Source of the DNA: an uncultured Kordia sp.
GTDB taxonomy: Bacteria > Bacteroidota > Bacteroidia > Flavobacteriales > Flavobacteriaceae
Assembly: GCF_947496985.1 (NCBI RefSeq)
Contig: NZ_CANMEZ010000003.1
Coordinates: forward strand, 372,001-436,000
Reading direction: 5' to 3'
Length of the DNA: 64,000 nt
Shown here piece by piece: positions 9,352 through 19,115 of this stretch. A model generated the notes under the pieces. It was not told the origin of the DNA. It was given only the letters and a program-made list of their open reading frames with translations, and ran no database searches. Both the position numbers and the translations under genes were made by a program. Each line of letters opens with the position of its first letter. The first letter of the stretch is position 1.

Positions 9352-9503
9352 ATGGCTAGTTTAAAATGATTATCAATTATTTCCATTGGTTAAATATAGA
9401 AGAAAAAAGAATTTCTTTATAGGAAATAGTGTGTAATCATTTGTAAATCAGTTAAAAACAGGTGTTTCTGCTTGAAGAGAAATAAGTTGTATTTAATTTT
9501 TAA

Positions 9504-11687
9504 CTAAAAATCAAACCTATAATTCATTTTAAAAGCTACGCCCCAATTTTCACGTACAATGTCTTGATTATAGTTATCCGAAATTACTAAATAGATATAT
9601 GACAATGGTTTATATTCCCATTGTAAACGACTATTAATGTTAAAATTATCAAATTGAGTATTGTACTGTAAATAAGTAGTCCAACTCAATCGATTGGAAA
9701 AGAAAACTTCACTCGTAAAACGTGCTAAATGAAACGTTTCACTTCCCAATTCTTTTAAATCTATATGATTTCGTTCGTATCGAATTTGTAAACGGGCTAA
9801 CGGCATTAATCTGTATTGAGCATTTACACTAACTCTATTTTTATGCCCGCTATAATAGCTGCCATAACTTGCATTACCACCATATTGAAACTTTTTATTA
9901 TCGGCAGAAGAATACCCAAAACCAAGATCTAAGTATCTGTATTTGTCTGCTACAATTGCATTTCCATTATTCAATGGATCAAAAGCATATTTAAGGTTTA
10001 CGTATTCATATCTCATTCCACCATACAAAAATGACTGATTTTTAAATACTAAATCATTGTTTAGCACTACTGTTGATTGTGCTACATTACCTTGATCATC
10101 CCAATAGGTGTTATTCCATAGATTAAGATAGCGATGATTGTCAATAATTTTAGAATCCTTATAGAATTTAGTCAAACTAATACGACCTCTAGCTTGTGTA
10201 TAACCTTCTCTTATAACACTTTCTGAAATAGCATCATAATTGTATAAACGTGGAACAAAACCAACATCAGTAATATAATTTTTTTCTACTTTTCTAATAC
10301 CAACATATCCAGCAGCATTTATAGTATTGTACCAAACTCCTAAGTTGTAAAAGTTAGTATCACCTGAAATATTGTTAGTAGCACTGTTTGCAAAATTTGC
10401 AAGCCCAGACCATTTGTTATTTTTAGATTGATAGTTTATGTTAAGTCCTGCTACTCTATTATAATCATCTAAAAACGAAAAACCATCTGTTTCCTGTCTG
10501 TTAATGAGAAACCCTGTTGCTGTAAAAGATTTTGACAATTGTTGCTGTACTACCAAAGCCCCATAATTTTGTGCAGGATTAGCATCTTTGGCTTTTGTAG
10601 CTACATTCAGTACACCTAAACGTGTTTTCTCAGCAATATTTCCAGATAGTTTTAATCCGAACAATATGTCGCTGTCTGCACCAATACGTCTGGAATAAAA
10701 CGGGTTTACGCCAACAACTCCAAGATTTGTAAAAAGATCGCTATTTTCTAAAAAGAAATTACGTCGCTCTGGAAAAAACACTGAAAATCGGCTTAAATTA
10801 GTTACTTGTCTATCCACATCTATCTGTGAAAAATCAGGATTAATTGTAGCATCTAATTTTAAGGAAGAACTTACATTGTATTGAATATCCACGCTAGGTT
10901 TTACTGTTGTATCTTTACTATTACTTGCAACATCTTCTGTATGATTTAACGTTACAGATGGCGTTACAGCAAATCGAGATGATTTGTTTTCCGAAAGGTT
11001 TTCCATTTTAAAGGTTTTGGTAAATCGTAAATCGAATTGCGAATAGTTACGATCTATTGGTGTGTTTGTAGTCCATTCATTTAATTTAATATTTCTCGTA
11101 TGAAACATAATTCCCCATTCAGAAGTATCTGCTTTATAACCTAGCGCCTTTAAAGGAATCTCTATTTCAAATACTTTTAAATTCCCTTTTGCAGAAGTTT
11201 TAGCGTTCCACACCGTATTCCAACTAGTGCTTACATCAAAACCATCTCCACTTCTAGAAACTAACGCGTCTATTAACGCGCCGCCCATATTGACAATAAA
11301 GAAATATCCCGATTGTTGTTGATTATACGTATCCAAAATTATGGCAAATGAATCACTATCCGCTCCAGAAGTTCCAATATCATCTCGTTTTAAGGACCCA
11401 ATTTGTACATCAGGAGTTGTATCATAATACACAGCACTTATGTACAAGCTTTTCCCGTTATGAAACATTTTTACTTCCGTTTTATTGGAAGCCAAATCTC
11501 CATTGTTTGGTATATAATTAAGGAATCCACCTTCAGGAATAAGATCATTCCATATAGATTCGTTTAGTTCTCCATCTAATTGAATATTACTGTTGCTAAA
11601 AACTATTTTGCTTGAAGCTAACTCAGACTGAGCTAGAACATGAAACATTCCAAAAACTAATAGTATAAGAAATACAATTCTCTTCAT
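9504..11687 (-). CDS. DUF5916 / CBM9-like domain outer-membrane protein
   Basis: 727 aa with a signal peptide ending at VLAQS. Residues about 20-230 resemble a carbohydrate-binding family 9-like domain (QLDGELNESIWNDLIPEGGF, VKMFHNGKSLYISAVYYD). The rest (VKPSVDIQYNVSSSLKLDAT, the FPERRNFFLENSDLF signature, many alternating aromatic strands, terminal phenylalanine MNYRFDF) looks like an outer-membrane beta-barrel. This is the DUF5916 architecture common in Bacteroidetes; function unknown, possibly glycan capture. It is divergent from the LytS-type kinase, which may regulate it. Confidence 0.85.
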   Translation of the reverse strand: MKRIVFLILLVFGMFHVLAQSELASSKIVFSNSNIQLDGELNESIWNDLIPEGGFLNYIPNNGDLASNKTEVKMFHNGKSLYISAVYYDTTPDVQIGSLKRDDIGTSGADSDSFAIILDTYNQQQSGYFFIVNMGGALIDALVSRSGDGFDVSTSWNTVWNAKTSAKGNLKVFEIEIPLKALGYKADTSEWGIMFHTRNIKLNEWTTNTPIDRNYSQFDLRFTKTFKMENLSENKSSRFAVTPSVTLNHTEDVASNSKDTTVKPSVDIQYNVSSSLKLDATINPDFSQIDVDRQVTNLSRFSVFFPERRNFFLENSDLFTNLGVVGVNPFYSRRIGADSDILFGLKLSGNIAEKTRLGVLNVATKAKDANPAQNYGALVVQQQLSKSFTATGFLINRQETDGFSFLDDYNRVAGLNINYQSKNNKWSGLANFANSATNNISGDTNFYNLGVWYNTINAAGYVGIRKVEKNYITDVGFVPRLYNYDAISESVIREGYTQARGRISLTKFYKDSKIIDNHRYLNLWNNTYWDDQGNVAQSTVVLNNDLVFKNQSFLYGGMRYEYVNLKYAFDPLNNGNAIVADKYRYLDLGFGYSSADNKKFQYGGNASYGSYYSGHKNRVSVNAQYRLMPLARLQIRYERNHIDLKELGSETFHLARFTSEVFFSNRLSWTTYLQYNTQFDNFNINSRLQWEYKPLSYIYLVISDNYNQDIVRENWGVAFKMNYRFDF

Positions 11688-11926
11688 TTAGATAAATTAA
11701 AAAGTTGAACAAGGTGTGATTTTCTAAAAACACATTTAGTAAACAAAACTATTGTCCGCATACATTGCTATTTAAAAAAGTAGACTAATACAATATTTTT
11801 ATGTTTGGAAAGTGATATTTGAAAGAAATAAAGTTTCGTCTATGGTATATTTAGTTTTAACTACAAAAATCCAGTTTTAAGCTACTTTTAATTTACATCT
11901 TCATTAAAATTGTATTTTAGGCGCAT

Positions 11927-12991
11927 ATGAGTAGTTTAAAAAAACGATCGACATTTTTTAGCATTCCAATAGTCAAGCATATGTTGTTTTGGCTTGTTGT
12001 GTATATCTACTTTGTCGGCACTGTGAATATGGATTATTATAGCGGTTATCAGGAAGCTATAGAACATTACGCTATATATGTCCTATGTCAAATTATTGTG
12101 GGGTACACGTGTTTATATATTTTAATACCACGTTTCTTAGCACCGAAAAAAAATATTCAATTTGCAATAAGCTTATTGTTGTTATTAGCTGTAGTATTTG
12201 TCATTTTTGTAGGGCTTCACGAATATTATCACATACCTAAATATTTTGAGTCATCAGATAACTCTGTATATGAATCCAATAAAATCTTCTGGAAAAAATT
12301 ATTAAGCCTACGCATTTTCTTAGGAAAGTCTACAATACTATTAACACCGACTATACTATTAGTCATAGCTAAATTTTACAAAGAGAAACAAACCTATTTA
12401 CAGCTAAATGAGCAAAAGGTATCTACAGAATTATCAGCATTAAAGCATCAATTAAATCCACATTTTTTGTTTAATACACTAAACAATTTATATGCTTTAT
12501 CCATAAACAAATCTGATGAAGCACCTGAAGTAATAGCAAAACTTTCTGAGATGTTAGATTATATGTTATATGGTTGTAATGAAAAATATGTATCCTTGAA
12601 TAAGGAAATAGAACTCATAGAAAATTATCTTGCTTTGGAAAAAGTTCGATATGATGAACGTGTAGTTATTAATTTTCATAGAAATGTGGAAACCGACGTT
12701 AAAATTGCACCGTTAATTCTTTTAACCTTTATTGAAAACGCTTTTAAACATGGTGTTTCTCAAGAACTAAAGAAAGCATACATCGATATAAAGATATCAG
12801 TAGATGGGAAGTTCATTCAGTTTAATATTACCAACTCAATAGCCAAAAATAGAGTTCCAATCAATAAAGAACCCATTGGATTAACCAACGTGAAAAAACA
12901 ACTGAAATTAGTATATTTAGAAAGTTATTCTCTAGACATTAAAGAAGAAACAAATAGCTTTAACGTACATTTAAAATTGCCTATAAAATGA
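11927..12991 (+). CDS. LytS/YehU-type sensor histidine kinase
   Basis: 354 aa. Four hydrophobic segments span about residues 15-150. The His_kinase domain has the phospho-acceptor in LKHQLNPHFLFNTLNNLYAL (about 180-199) and the N-box FIENAFKHGV (about 268-277), as in the LytS family. The membrane region is the presumed sensor. Its stop overlaps the start of the LytTR regulator gene (ATGA at 12988), forming a classic two-component operon. Confidence 0.93.
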   Translation: MSSLKKRSTFFSIPIVKHMLFWLVVYIYFVGTVNMDYYSGYQEAIEHYAIYVLCQIIVGYTCLYILIPRFLAPKKNIQFAISLLLLLAVVFVIFVGLHEYYHIPKYFESSDNSVYESNKIFWKKLLSLRIFLGKSTILLTPTILLVIAKFYKEKQTYLQLNEQKVSTELSALKHQLNPHFLFNTLNNLYALSINKSDEAPEVIAKLSEMLDYMLYGCNEKYVSLNKEIELIENYLALEKVRYDERVVINFHRNVETDVKIAPLILLTFIENAFKHGVSQELKKAYIDIKISVDGKFIQFNITNSIAKNRVPINKEPIGLTNVKKQLKLVYLESYSLDIKEETNSFNVHLKLPIK

Positions 12992-13704
12992 CATACAAAT
13001 GTTTAATAGTTGATGATGAAAAGTTGGCAAGAGGACTTATAAAAACACATTTGTCTCAATTGGATAATTTTGAATTGATTGCTTCTTGTGGAAGTGCCAT
13101 TGAAGCTAGTAAAATACTTCAAGAAGAAACAATAGATTTACTGTTTTTAGATATTGAAATGCCAGTTTTAAAAGGAACTGATTTTTTTAAAAACCTCATA
13201 CATAAGCCTAAAGTTATATTTACGACAGCCTACAGAGATTACGCTGTTGAAGGATTTGAGCTAAATGCAGTTGATTATATTTTAAAACCTATAACTTTTC
13301 AACGTTTCTTTAATGCCATAGAAAAATTTAGAATTTTGCAAAGAAATGCTATAGTCGATCCAATTGTGATTGCTACTTCTGAAAATAAAGCTGCGTTTAT
13401 TTACATACGAAAAGATAGAAAGCAGGTAAAAGTGTATTTAGATGCTATTTTGTATATAGAAAGTTTAAAAGATTATGTCAAAATACATGTAGAGAAAGAA
13501 AATCATGTTACGAAATCTAGTATATCTGCCTTTGAAGAAAAACTAGACAAACGTTTTGTACGAGTACATCGTTCATACATTATCAATAAAGATAAAATTA
13601 CGGCATACACAAAAAATGATCTTGAAATTGGAGAAATAGAAATTCCAATTGGAGAAAACTTCAGAAATAATCTCACTACTTTTTTAAATGAAACAAGTTC
13701 ATAA
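12988..13704 (+). CDS. LytTR-family response regulator
   Basis: 238 aa. Receiver domain with acidic cluster CLIVDDEKLAR and the phospho-acceptor Asp in LLFLDIEMPVLKG (D57 by rough count), T/K switch residues IFTTAYRDYA and DYILKPI. The C-terminal LytTR DNA-binding domain includes FIYIRKDRKQVKVYL, ILYIESLKDYVKIHV and FVRVHRSYIINKDKI. It is the cognate partner of the overlapping kinase gene and ends inside the next gene (17-nt overlap). Confidence 0.94.
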   Translation: MTYKCLIVDDEKLARGLIKTHLSQLDNFELIASCGSAIEASKILQEETIDLLFLDIEMPVLKGTDFFKNLIHKPKVIFTTAYRDYAVEGFELNAVDYILKPITFQRFFNAIEKFRILQRNAIVDPIVIATSENKAAFIYIRKDRKQVKVYLDAILYIESLKDYVKIHVEKENHVTKSSISAFEEKLDKRFVRVHRSYIINKDKITAYTKNDLEIGEIEIPIGENFRNNLTTFLNETSS

Positions 13705-14206
13705 AACGAAACGTTACAAAAGACATTTTATCTGTTTTAAATGTCGTAAAAACTTCAAGCAGCCCAATGAAAAAGACTTAGCCGAAAAGGATGGCGAATT
13801 GTCTTTATTACTTAATGCTTTCTATTTCTCTAAACCAAAGAAAAAAATATCAAAAGATATAGTAGCATATTTAAACAATAAATATTTTAGACAAACTATA
13901 AATTGCCCAGAATGTAGAACAGAAATGGTTGAAGTTTCTATGTCATTTGAAACTCCAGCAAAAAAGTATATTAAAAAATGGGAAATTTTAGAATCTCATT
14001 ACAGAGCCGAAGGGTTTATACATAATAGTTTGCCAAACAAAATGAAAGACTATATACGATTATTGGAAAATAGTCATAAATGGCATATTCAGATGCTTCA
14101 AAATGCTGAAAATCATAAAGCATATGGAGAAAGTAGCGCGGAAGCTAAGACAAGACTACAAGAAAATATAGCTGCTTTGGAAAATGAGTTAAAAAAATTA
14201 TGCTAG
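13688..14206 (+). CDS. Zinc-ribbon hypothetical protein
   Basis: 172 aa, not recognised. Two CxxC knuckles (CFKCRKNF near residue 18 and CPECRTEM near residue 77) suggest one zinc ribbon split by about 55 residues. A helical charged C-terminus (KTRLQENIAALENELKKLC) may form a short coiled coil. It overlaps the LytTR gene by 17 nt, so it is the third gene of the two-component operon. It could be a nucleic-acid or protein binding accessory; function unknown. Confidence 0.7.
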   Translation: MKQVHKTKRYKRHFICFKCRKNFKQPNEKDLAEKDGELSLLLNAFYFSKPKKKISKDIVAYLNNKYFRQTINCPECRTEMVEVSMSFETPAKKYIKKWEILESHYRAEGFIHNSLPNKMKDYIRLLENSHKWHIQMLQNAENHKAYGESSAEAKTRLQENIAALENELKKLC

Positions 14207-14227
14207 AGTATTATTACTTAAAATATG

Positions 14228-14271
14228 TTCACTTTCGTGAGATGAATCTCGTTACAAAACGAATTCTAGAT
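14228..14271. repeat. 44-bp direct repeat, copy 1
   Basis: Identical base for base to 15599-15642. It begins TTCACTTTCG, contains the small palindrome GAGATGAATCTC and the inverted pair CGTT/AACG, and ends in CGAATTCTAGAT. It sits 7 bp beyond the 3' end of the HEAT gene; the other copy lies beyond its 5' end. Confidence 0.9.
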
Positions 14272-14278
14272 AATTGTT

Positions 14279-15511
14279 TTAAGTTGCCGAATTTAAATCA
14301 TCTAAAGTATTTTGGAGTAATTTTGTGAGGTAATTTGCAGAGTTCTTATGTTTCTGAATTTGAAACTCAATATGTGGAATAAAACTCTTATCATTTAGAT
14401 TTTCAATTGCATCTAAGATGAGACGACCTTGTCCGTCGATCTTTTGAAGTTCTTTGAGTAGTATATCTTTTAGATCTTCTTCTTTTCGTTCAGACAAAGC
14501 TAAAATTGCCGTATGTCTTACCTCTTTATTTTTATCATGAACGCTATTCCAAAGTGCTTCTAAAAGCTTTACATTCGCTGATTCTGTAAGATTTCCTAAT
14601 TTAGATACTGCTGTTTCTCGTACCTCATAATTTTTATCTTTTGAAAATTCAATCAAGACGTCAATAACTTTTTCATTTTCAATCCAAGAAAAAGCATCCA
14701 TCAAATTCAGCTTTACGTCATCTCTGTAGTTTTTAAACTTACATAGGAATTCGATTTGCTGCTCACTAAAATTCTTGTTTATACTATCCAAAGTATTTAG
14801 TATAAGACTAATAATTTCTTCATTATCTTCTAATTTTAATATGTCAAAAAAGAGAATAAAAATTTCCGAAGATTCATAATCTGAATAATATAGCTTTACC
14901 AAAATCTCACAACCAATCATTCTTTGATGATGTGCGTCAGATACAATGAATGTTTTTGCTTTAGAAAATGCTTCTTCTGGTTTTCGATCTATCAATTCTC
15001 TGATAAGTTTCCAACGCATTTCCATATTTGCTTCTTCGTCAATTTTCTTAAAAATACTTGTAATAGTATCTTTGGTGACTGTAATCCATTGATCTTCCTG
15101 AGAGAAATTTACATGTCTTTTTATGTTGCCGCTAGCTATTTCCTCAGTTACGGAAGTAAAAATGTTATTAGAACCTTGTTGCCATTGTCGATCAATAAAA
15201 ATCAACTTAAAATACATGTATCGTTCTATTGGGTGTATAATGCTAATACTTAAAGAATCTCTTTCCGAAGGTTCATAATCAAAATCAAAAGTAGTAAGGT
15301 CTGAATTTAGTTGTTCACAGATGGCATCTAAAGTAATTCCATTTCCCAAATCTTTTGTAGGCATCATAATTTTACCTCTTATTCTAGATTCTTTCGAACC
15401 AAGATATCGTATCAAAGTCCAAATGTAATATACTGTAAGCTCATCAGTAGAAGGATCTTCATTCTTATCTGAACAGCTACAAAATATAAAACGGTTATTT
15501 GCTTGACACAT
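14279..15511 (-). CDS. HEAT-repeat protein
   Basis: 410 aa. No clear signal peptide (starts MCQANNRFIFCSCSDKNED). The C-terminal half consists of HEAT/PBS-lyase-like repeats, e.g. VIDVLIEFSKDKNYEVRETA followed by VSKLGNLTE and LLEALWNSVHDKNKEVRHTA followed by ILALSERKE. The N-terminal 180 residues are not recognised. HEAT repeats form protein-binding solenoids. The gene is bracketed by perfect 44-bp direct repeats, so it may have been inserted between the zinc-ribbon gene and the VIT-VWA gene. It is transcribed against its neighbours. Confidence 0.75.
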   Translation of the reverse strand: MCQANNRFIFCSCSDKNEDPSTDELTVYYIWTLIRYLGSKESRIRGKIMMPTKDLGNGITLDAICEQLNSDLTTFDFDYEPSERDSLSISIIHPIERYMYFKLIFIDRQWQQGSNNIFTSVTEEIASGNIKRHVNFSQEDQWITVTKDTITSIFKKIDEEANMEMRWKLIRELIDRKPEEAFSKAKTFIVSDAHHQRMIGCEILVKLYYSDYESSEIFILFFDILKLEDNEEIISLILNTLDSINKNFSEQQIEFLCKFKNYRDDVKLNLMDAFSWIENEKVIDVLIEFSKDKNYEVRETAVSKLGNLTESANVKLLEALWNSVHDKNKEVRHTAILALSERKEEDLKDILLKELQKIDGQGRLILDAIENLNDKSFIPHIEFQIQKHKNSANYLTKLLQNTLDDLNSAT

Positions 15512-15598
15512 ATTTTTTTTTAAAAGAATTTCAATTTAGTAAAAATAATACGAATGGAAATAAATTATAGCCATTATCTAGTTATGCTCTTTTTATTT

Positions 15599-15642
15599 TT
15601 CACTTTCGTGAGATGAATCTCGTTACAAAACGAATTCTAGAT
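15599..15642. repeat. 44-bp direct repeat, copy 2
   Basis: Exact copy of 14228-14271, 1,371 bp away. Its last 13 bases (ACGAATTCTAGAT) are also the first 13 bases of the 72-bp upstream element shared with the lipoprotein gene at 19116. Confidence 0.9.
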
Positions 15643-15701
15643 CATAAGTAACGAATACTAAAACGACACAAATTCTACCACAGTTTCATAGGATATTTGA
15701 A
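15630..15701 (+). promoter_or_regulatory. 72-bp upstream element of the VIT-VWA gene (copy A)
   Basis: Aligns without gaps to 19009-19080 upstream of the lipoprotein gene, about 57 of 72 bases identical by hand count. Fully conserved blocks are ACGAATTCTAGAT, AACGAATACTAAA, CAGTTTC and ATATTTGAA, with variable bases between them. The block spacing is what a promoter plus operator would give. It ends 34 bp before the chosen ATG. Confidence 0.65.
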
Positions 15702-15735
15702 TCATCAAGAACAAAAAAATCAAAAATCCAACACC

Positions 15736-17892
15736 ATGAAACATATTTGTATACTCATCATCGCGTTCATTTCCAGTTTAGGATTTGCGCAAAAAACAGA
15801 GAGTCCTTTCCTAGAAGTATTAACTCCAAATGCAATCATTCCGTTAAAATCTACAAAAGCAGACGTGAAAATTTCAGGAAACATTGCACATGTGCATATT
15901 ACACAAACGTATCAAAACATAGGAAGTATTCCTATAGAAGCAAAATATGTATTCCCATTGTCAACACAAGCAGCAGTTCATAAAATGCAAATGACAATTG
16001 GCGATCGAACTATCAATGCTAAAATCTTCGAAAAGCAAGAAGCACAACGCGTATACGATAAAGCATTAAAAGAAGGAAAACGAGCTGCCAAACTTGATCA
16101 ACATCGACCAAATGTATTTCAAATGAATGTTGGAAACATTATACAAAATGATATTGTCACAATTGATATCTATTATACAGAAATGCTCGTTCCAGTTGCC
16201 GGACAATACGAATTTGTATTTCCAGGCGTTGTAGGACCACGATTTACAGGTGAAAATACTTCTGGCGAAAAAGTGTTTAATCAACCTTATACAAAAAGTG
16301 GTGTAAATGATACCTTCAAGTTTGATTTAACAGCACAAATTAACTCAGGAATTCCAATTGCAGATGTTTCATCCAATACGCACAAAATCAAGGTGCATTA
16401 TCCTAATACACGTGTTGCAGAAATCTCCTTGACAAAGGAAAACAAAAATCCTTCTAACCGTGATTTTACCTTAAAATACGGAATGCGCGGAAATGAAATT
16501 CAAACAGGATTATTACTATACGAACACGAAGATGAAAAGTTTTTTGCCTACATGATGGAACCGCCAAAAGTTGATGCAAAAGTAAAACCAACGGCAAAAG
16601 AGTATTTGTTTGTTGTAGATATTTCAGGCTCTATGAACGGATTTCCAATGCAAGTTTCTAAAAAACTACTCCGTAATTTATTGGTAAATCTGCCAAAAAC
16701 GGATCATTATAATATTTTGTTCTTCGCTGGCGGATCAAAAATATTATCTTCAGAACCTATGCCATGTACGATGGAAAATATTCAAAAAGGACTTAATTTC
16801 TTAACGAATATTCGCGGTGGCGGTGGAACAAATTTGCTCAATGCACTTGAAACTGCTTACAGATTGCCAAGAATGAATAAAACAAGCGCACGATCAATGG
16901 TTGTAATTACTGATGGTTATATAAGTGTGGAAAGAGAAGCATTCGACTTAATCGAAAAAAACCTTGGAGAAGCAAATGTTTTTACGTTTGGAATTGGTTC
17001 AGGTGTGAATAGATATTTATTAGAAGGTATGGCTAAAGTGGGTAATAGCGAATCGTTTATTGTTATGCATAATAATGAAGCAGATATTATGGCAGAAAAA
17101 TTTAGAAATTATATAAAATCACCATTATTAACGCAAATTCGCATCAAAACAGAAGGTTTTGAAGCCTATGATGTAACACCAAGTAGTATTCCAGATGTAT
17201 TTGCATCTCGACCAATTTTACTTTTTGGGAAATATAAAGGAGATCTAAATGGAAAACTCATCATTACAGGGCAACAAGGCAATGGAATCTTCAAAAAAGA
17301 ATTCAATGTTGCAGACGGTATGTTGAGCAAAGACAATATAGCCCTACGTTATTTATGGGCACGTAAAAAAATAGAACGTTTGGACGATTACAGAAAACGT
17401 TTTGGAAACAATAGTAAACAAGAAGTAATCAATTTAGGATTGAAATATAACTTGGTAACACAATACACTTCTTTCGTAGCTATAGACAATGAAGTTGTAA
17501 ATAAAAATGGAAAGCAAAAAACAGTAAAACAATCGTTGCCTATGCCAAAGAACGTGAATAATAGTGCAGTTGGAGCAGCAGCTTCTGTAAAAGGGAAAAC
17601 ATTTATAAAAAGAAAGAAGAAAGCAACGAAAACTATTGCTGATAATTTAGAAGCAACCGAATGGTTTACATTAAATTACACACAAATTATTGAGAAATAC
17701 TTAGCTAAATATGATGGAATACAAGTGCATTTAGATGCCAAAGGAATTATTTATAAAGTAGAAATTTTAGTAAACAACACATGGATTACTAATGAAGTAT
17801 TGCTTGAAAAAATACTTACTATCACAGATGTAGAAACATTTTCAAAAGGCAAAAAAATAGTTATAACTATTAAAAGTAAGCAAGATGCGTAA
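15736..17892 (+). CDS. Secreted VIT and VWA domain protein
   Basis: 718 aa from the ATG at 15736, which places a clean signal peptide (MKHICILIIAFISSLGFAQ) at the N-terminus; an in-frame ATG at 15697 would add 13 polar residues. Residues about 25-150 form a VIT domain (KISGNIAHVHITQTYQNIGS, KRAAKLDQHRPNVFQMNVGN). Residues about 290-460 form a VWA domain with an intact MIDAS motif DISGS (295-299) and a TDG loop (VVITDGYISV). A C-terminal domain (about 640-718) is shared with the lipoprotein at 19116. VIT-VWA proteins resemble inter-alpha-trypsin inhibitor heavy chains and bind ligands through a metal ion. It overlaps the next gene by 8 nt. Confidence 0.88.
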   Translation: MKHICILIIAFISSLGFAQKTESPFLEVLTPNAIIPLKSTKADVKISGNIAHVHITQTYQNIGSIPIEAKYVFPLSTQAAVHKMQMTIGDRTINAKIFEKQEAQRVYDKALKEGKRAAKLDQHRPNVFQMNVGNIIQNDIVTIDIYYTEMLVPVAGQYEFVFPGVVGPRFTGENTSGEKVFNQPYTKSGVNDTFKFDLTAQINSGIPIADVSSNTHKIKVHYPNTRVAEISLTKENKNPSNRDFTLKYGMRGNEIQTGLLLYEHEDEKFFAYMMEPPKVDAKVKPTAKEYLFVVDISGSMNGFPMQVSKKLLRNLLVNLPKTDHYNILFFAGGSKILSSEPMPCTMENIQKGLNFLTNIRGGGGTNLLNALETAYRLPRMNKTSARSMVVITDGYISVEREAFDLIEKNLGEANVFTFGIGSGVNRYLLEGMAKVGNSESFIVMHNNEADIMAEKFRNYIKSPLLTQIRIKTEGFEAYDVTPSSIPDVFASRPILLFGKYKGDLNGKLIITGQQGNGIFKKEFNVADGMLSKDNIALRYLWARKKIERLDDYRKRFGNNSKQEVINLGLKYNLVTQYTSFVAIDNEVVNKNGKQKTVKQSLPMPKNVNNSAVGAAASVKGKTFIKRKKKATKTIADNLEATEWFTLNYTQIIEKYLAKYDGIQVHLDAKGIIYKVEILVNNTWITNEVLLEKILTITDVETFSKGKKIVITIKSKQDA

Positions 17893-18892
17893 TATATGCT
17901 TCATATTCTTATGGTGTTACTCAGTTTCCGCTTTCGCGGGAACTGAAACGGTACAAAATTTATTAGGCAAGCCACAACCAATCGTTTTTATTGCTGGATT
18001 TGATGAAGGCGAGAATACGTATTACACAAACGCAAAAAACTATTTTAGCAACGCAAATTATCAAGTAATTGATGATGTACAAACGTTTGCTGAAATTCTC
18101 AATTGGATTCGATTGCACTATGACAAATATACATATGGAGATATTCATATTGTAAGTCATAGCAATCCTTGGCGTGGTTTATCAATGAAAACTTCCAAAG
18201 AAGGCGAACGTATTACAGAAGCTACTTTGCAAGAAGCAATTCAGACTAAAAAAATAATTCCCTTAACTTCAAACATCTTAATGAAACAAACAAAAATTAT
18301 TTTTCACTCTTGTGGATTGGGAAAGAATAAAACCTTATTAGCAAGTTTAAAAAAGGCGTTTACATATAATAAAACTGTAGAAATATATGCTTCTGCCTAT
18401 TTTAATGTATTTGGAGGGAAATATACAGGACATTATTTAGCAAAAACCTATTATGGCTATTATCCAACAGCACATTCGCCAGGTCCGAGAGCATTGGCAA
18501 TGGAATTCAAAAAAAGATATCCAAGCGTAAAAACAGATTGGGAAATCGTTTTAAAAACACGCGCTGAACAATTGCAAGGTGAAATGTATACCTATCGTTT
18601 CAATATTCCTGTAGAATGGGAATTTGAGTTTGAAGACAAAGCAGACATTCCAGATTTTGAAAACAAAAAAGAAATCATGGATTGGATTTCAGAAGATGAA
18701 AATTTAGCGGATGTGATTAAGGAGTTTAACATTCCAATAGAAAAGTTTAGATGGTTGACTAAAGTGCGAGGCAATACATTATTCATTAAAGGAAAAACAA
18801 CAGTTTTATGCGTAATGCAACCCGTGATGAAACAACATTCGAAAGAATACCTTCCAATAAATATTTTAGGAGAAAGTTATACAAAACTATAA
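17885..18892 (+). CDS. Putative secreted caspase-fold (clan CD-like) protein
   Basis: 335 aa with a signal peptide (MRNICFIFLWCYSVSAFAG). I do not recognise a named family. Two hydrophobic strands each end in a candidate catalytic residue: YGDIHIVSHSNPWRG (H92) and TKIIFHSCGLGKN (C143), about 50 residues apart with an ITEATLQEAI segment between them. That is the His-Cys layout of CHAT, gingipain and metacaspase proteins. The C-terminal 120 residues are unassigned. It overlaps the VIT-VWA gene by 8 nt, so the two are translationally coupled. The protease assignment is inference; an inactive fold is possible. Confidence 0.55.
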   Translation: MRNICFIFLWCYSVSAFAGTETVQNLLGKPQPIVFIAGFDEGENTYYTNAKNYFSNANYQVIDDVQTFAEILNWIRLHYDKYTYGDIHIVSHSNPWRGLSMKTSKEGERITEATLQEAIQTKKIIPLTSNILMKQTKIIFHSCGLGKNKTLLASLKKAFTYNKTVEIYASAYFNVFGGKYTGHYLAKTYYGYYPTAHSPGPRALAMEFKKRYPSVKTDWEIVLKTRAEQLQGEMYTYRFNIPVEWEFEFEDKADIPDFENKKEIMDWISEDENLADVIKEFNIPIEKFRWLTKVRGNTLFIKGKTTVLCVMQPVMKQHSKEYLPINILGESYTKL

Positions 18893-18928
18893 AAAATATA
18901 AACCGAGATATTTTACATTAACATGAAG

Positions 18929-18964
18929 AAAACCCTTGATAAATATGTGTTTATCAAGGGTTTT
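18929..18964 (+). terminator. Rho-independent terminator
   Basis: Long stem AACCCTTGATAAA / TTTATCAAGGGTT with a short TATGTG loop, A-tract before and T-tract after. It closes the VIT-VWA/caspase-like operon. Confidence 0.9.
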
Positions 18965-19008
18965 ACGTGTGTGCTATACAATAATGATCTTCAAATACAT
19001 GTTTTTCA

Positions 19009-19080
19009 ACGAATTCTAGATAACTCTTAACGAATACTAAAGCTACCCAAATTGTTCGTCAGTTTCGTCGCATATTTGAA
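19009..19080 (+). promoter_or_regulatory. 72-bp upstream element of the lipoprotein gene (copy B)
   Basis: Ungapped counterpart of 15630-15701 with the same four conserved blocks. It ends 35 bp before the ATG at 19116, nearly the same distance as at the VIT-VWA gene. This suggests that the two transcription units answer to one regulator. Confidence 0.65.
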
Positions 19081-19115
19081 CTATAAATAAAGCATAACAC
19101 TTAAAAACTATAATT

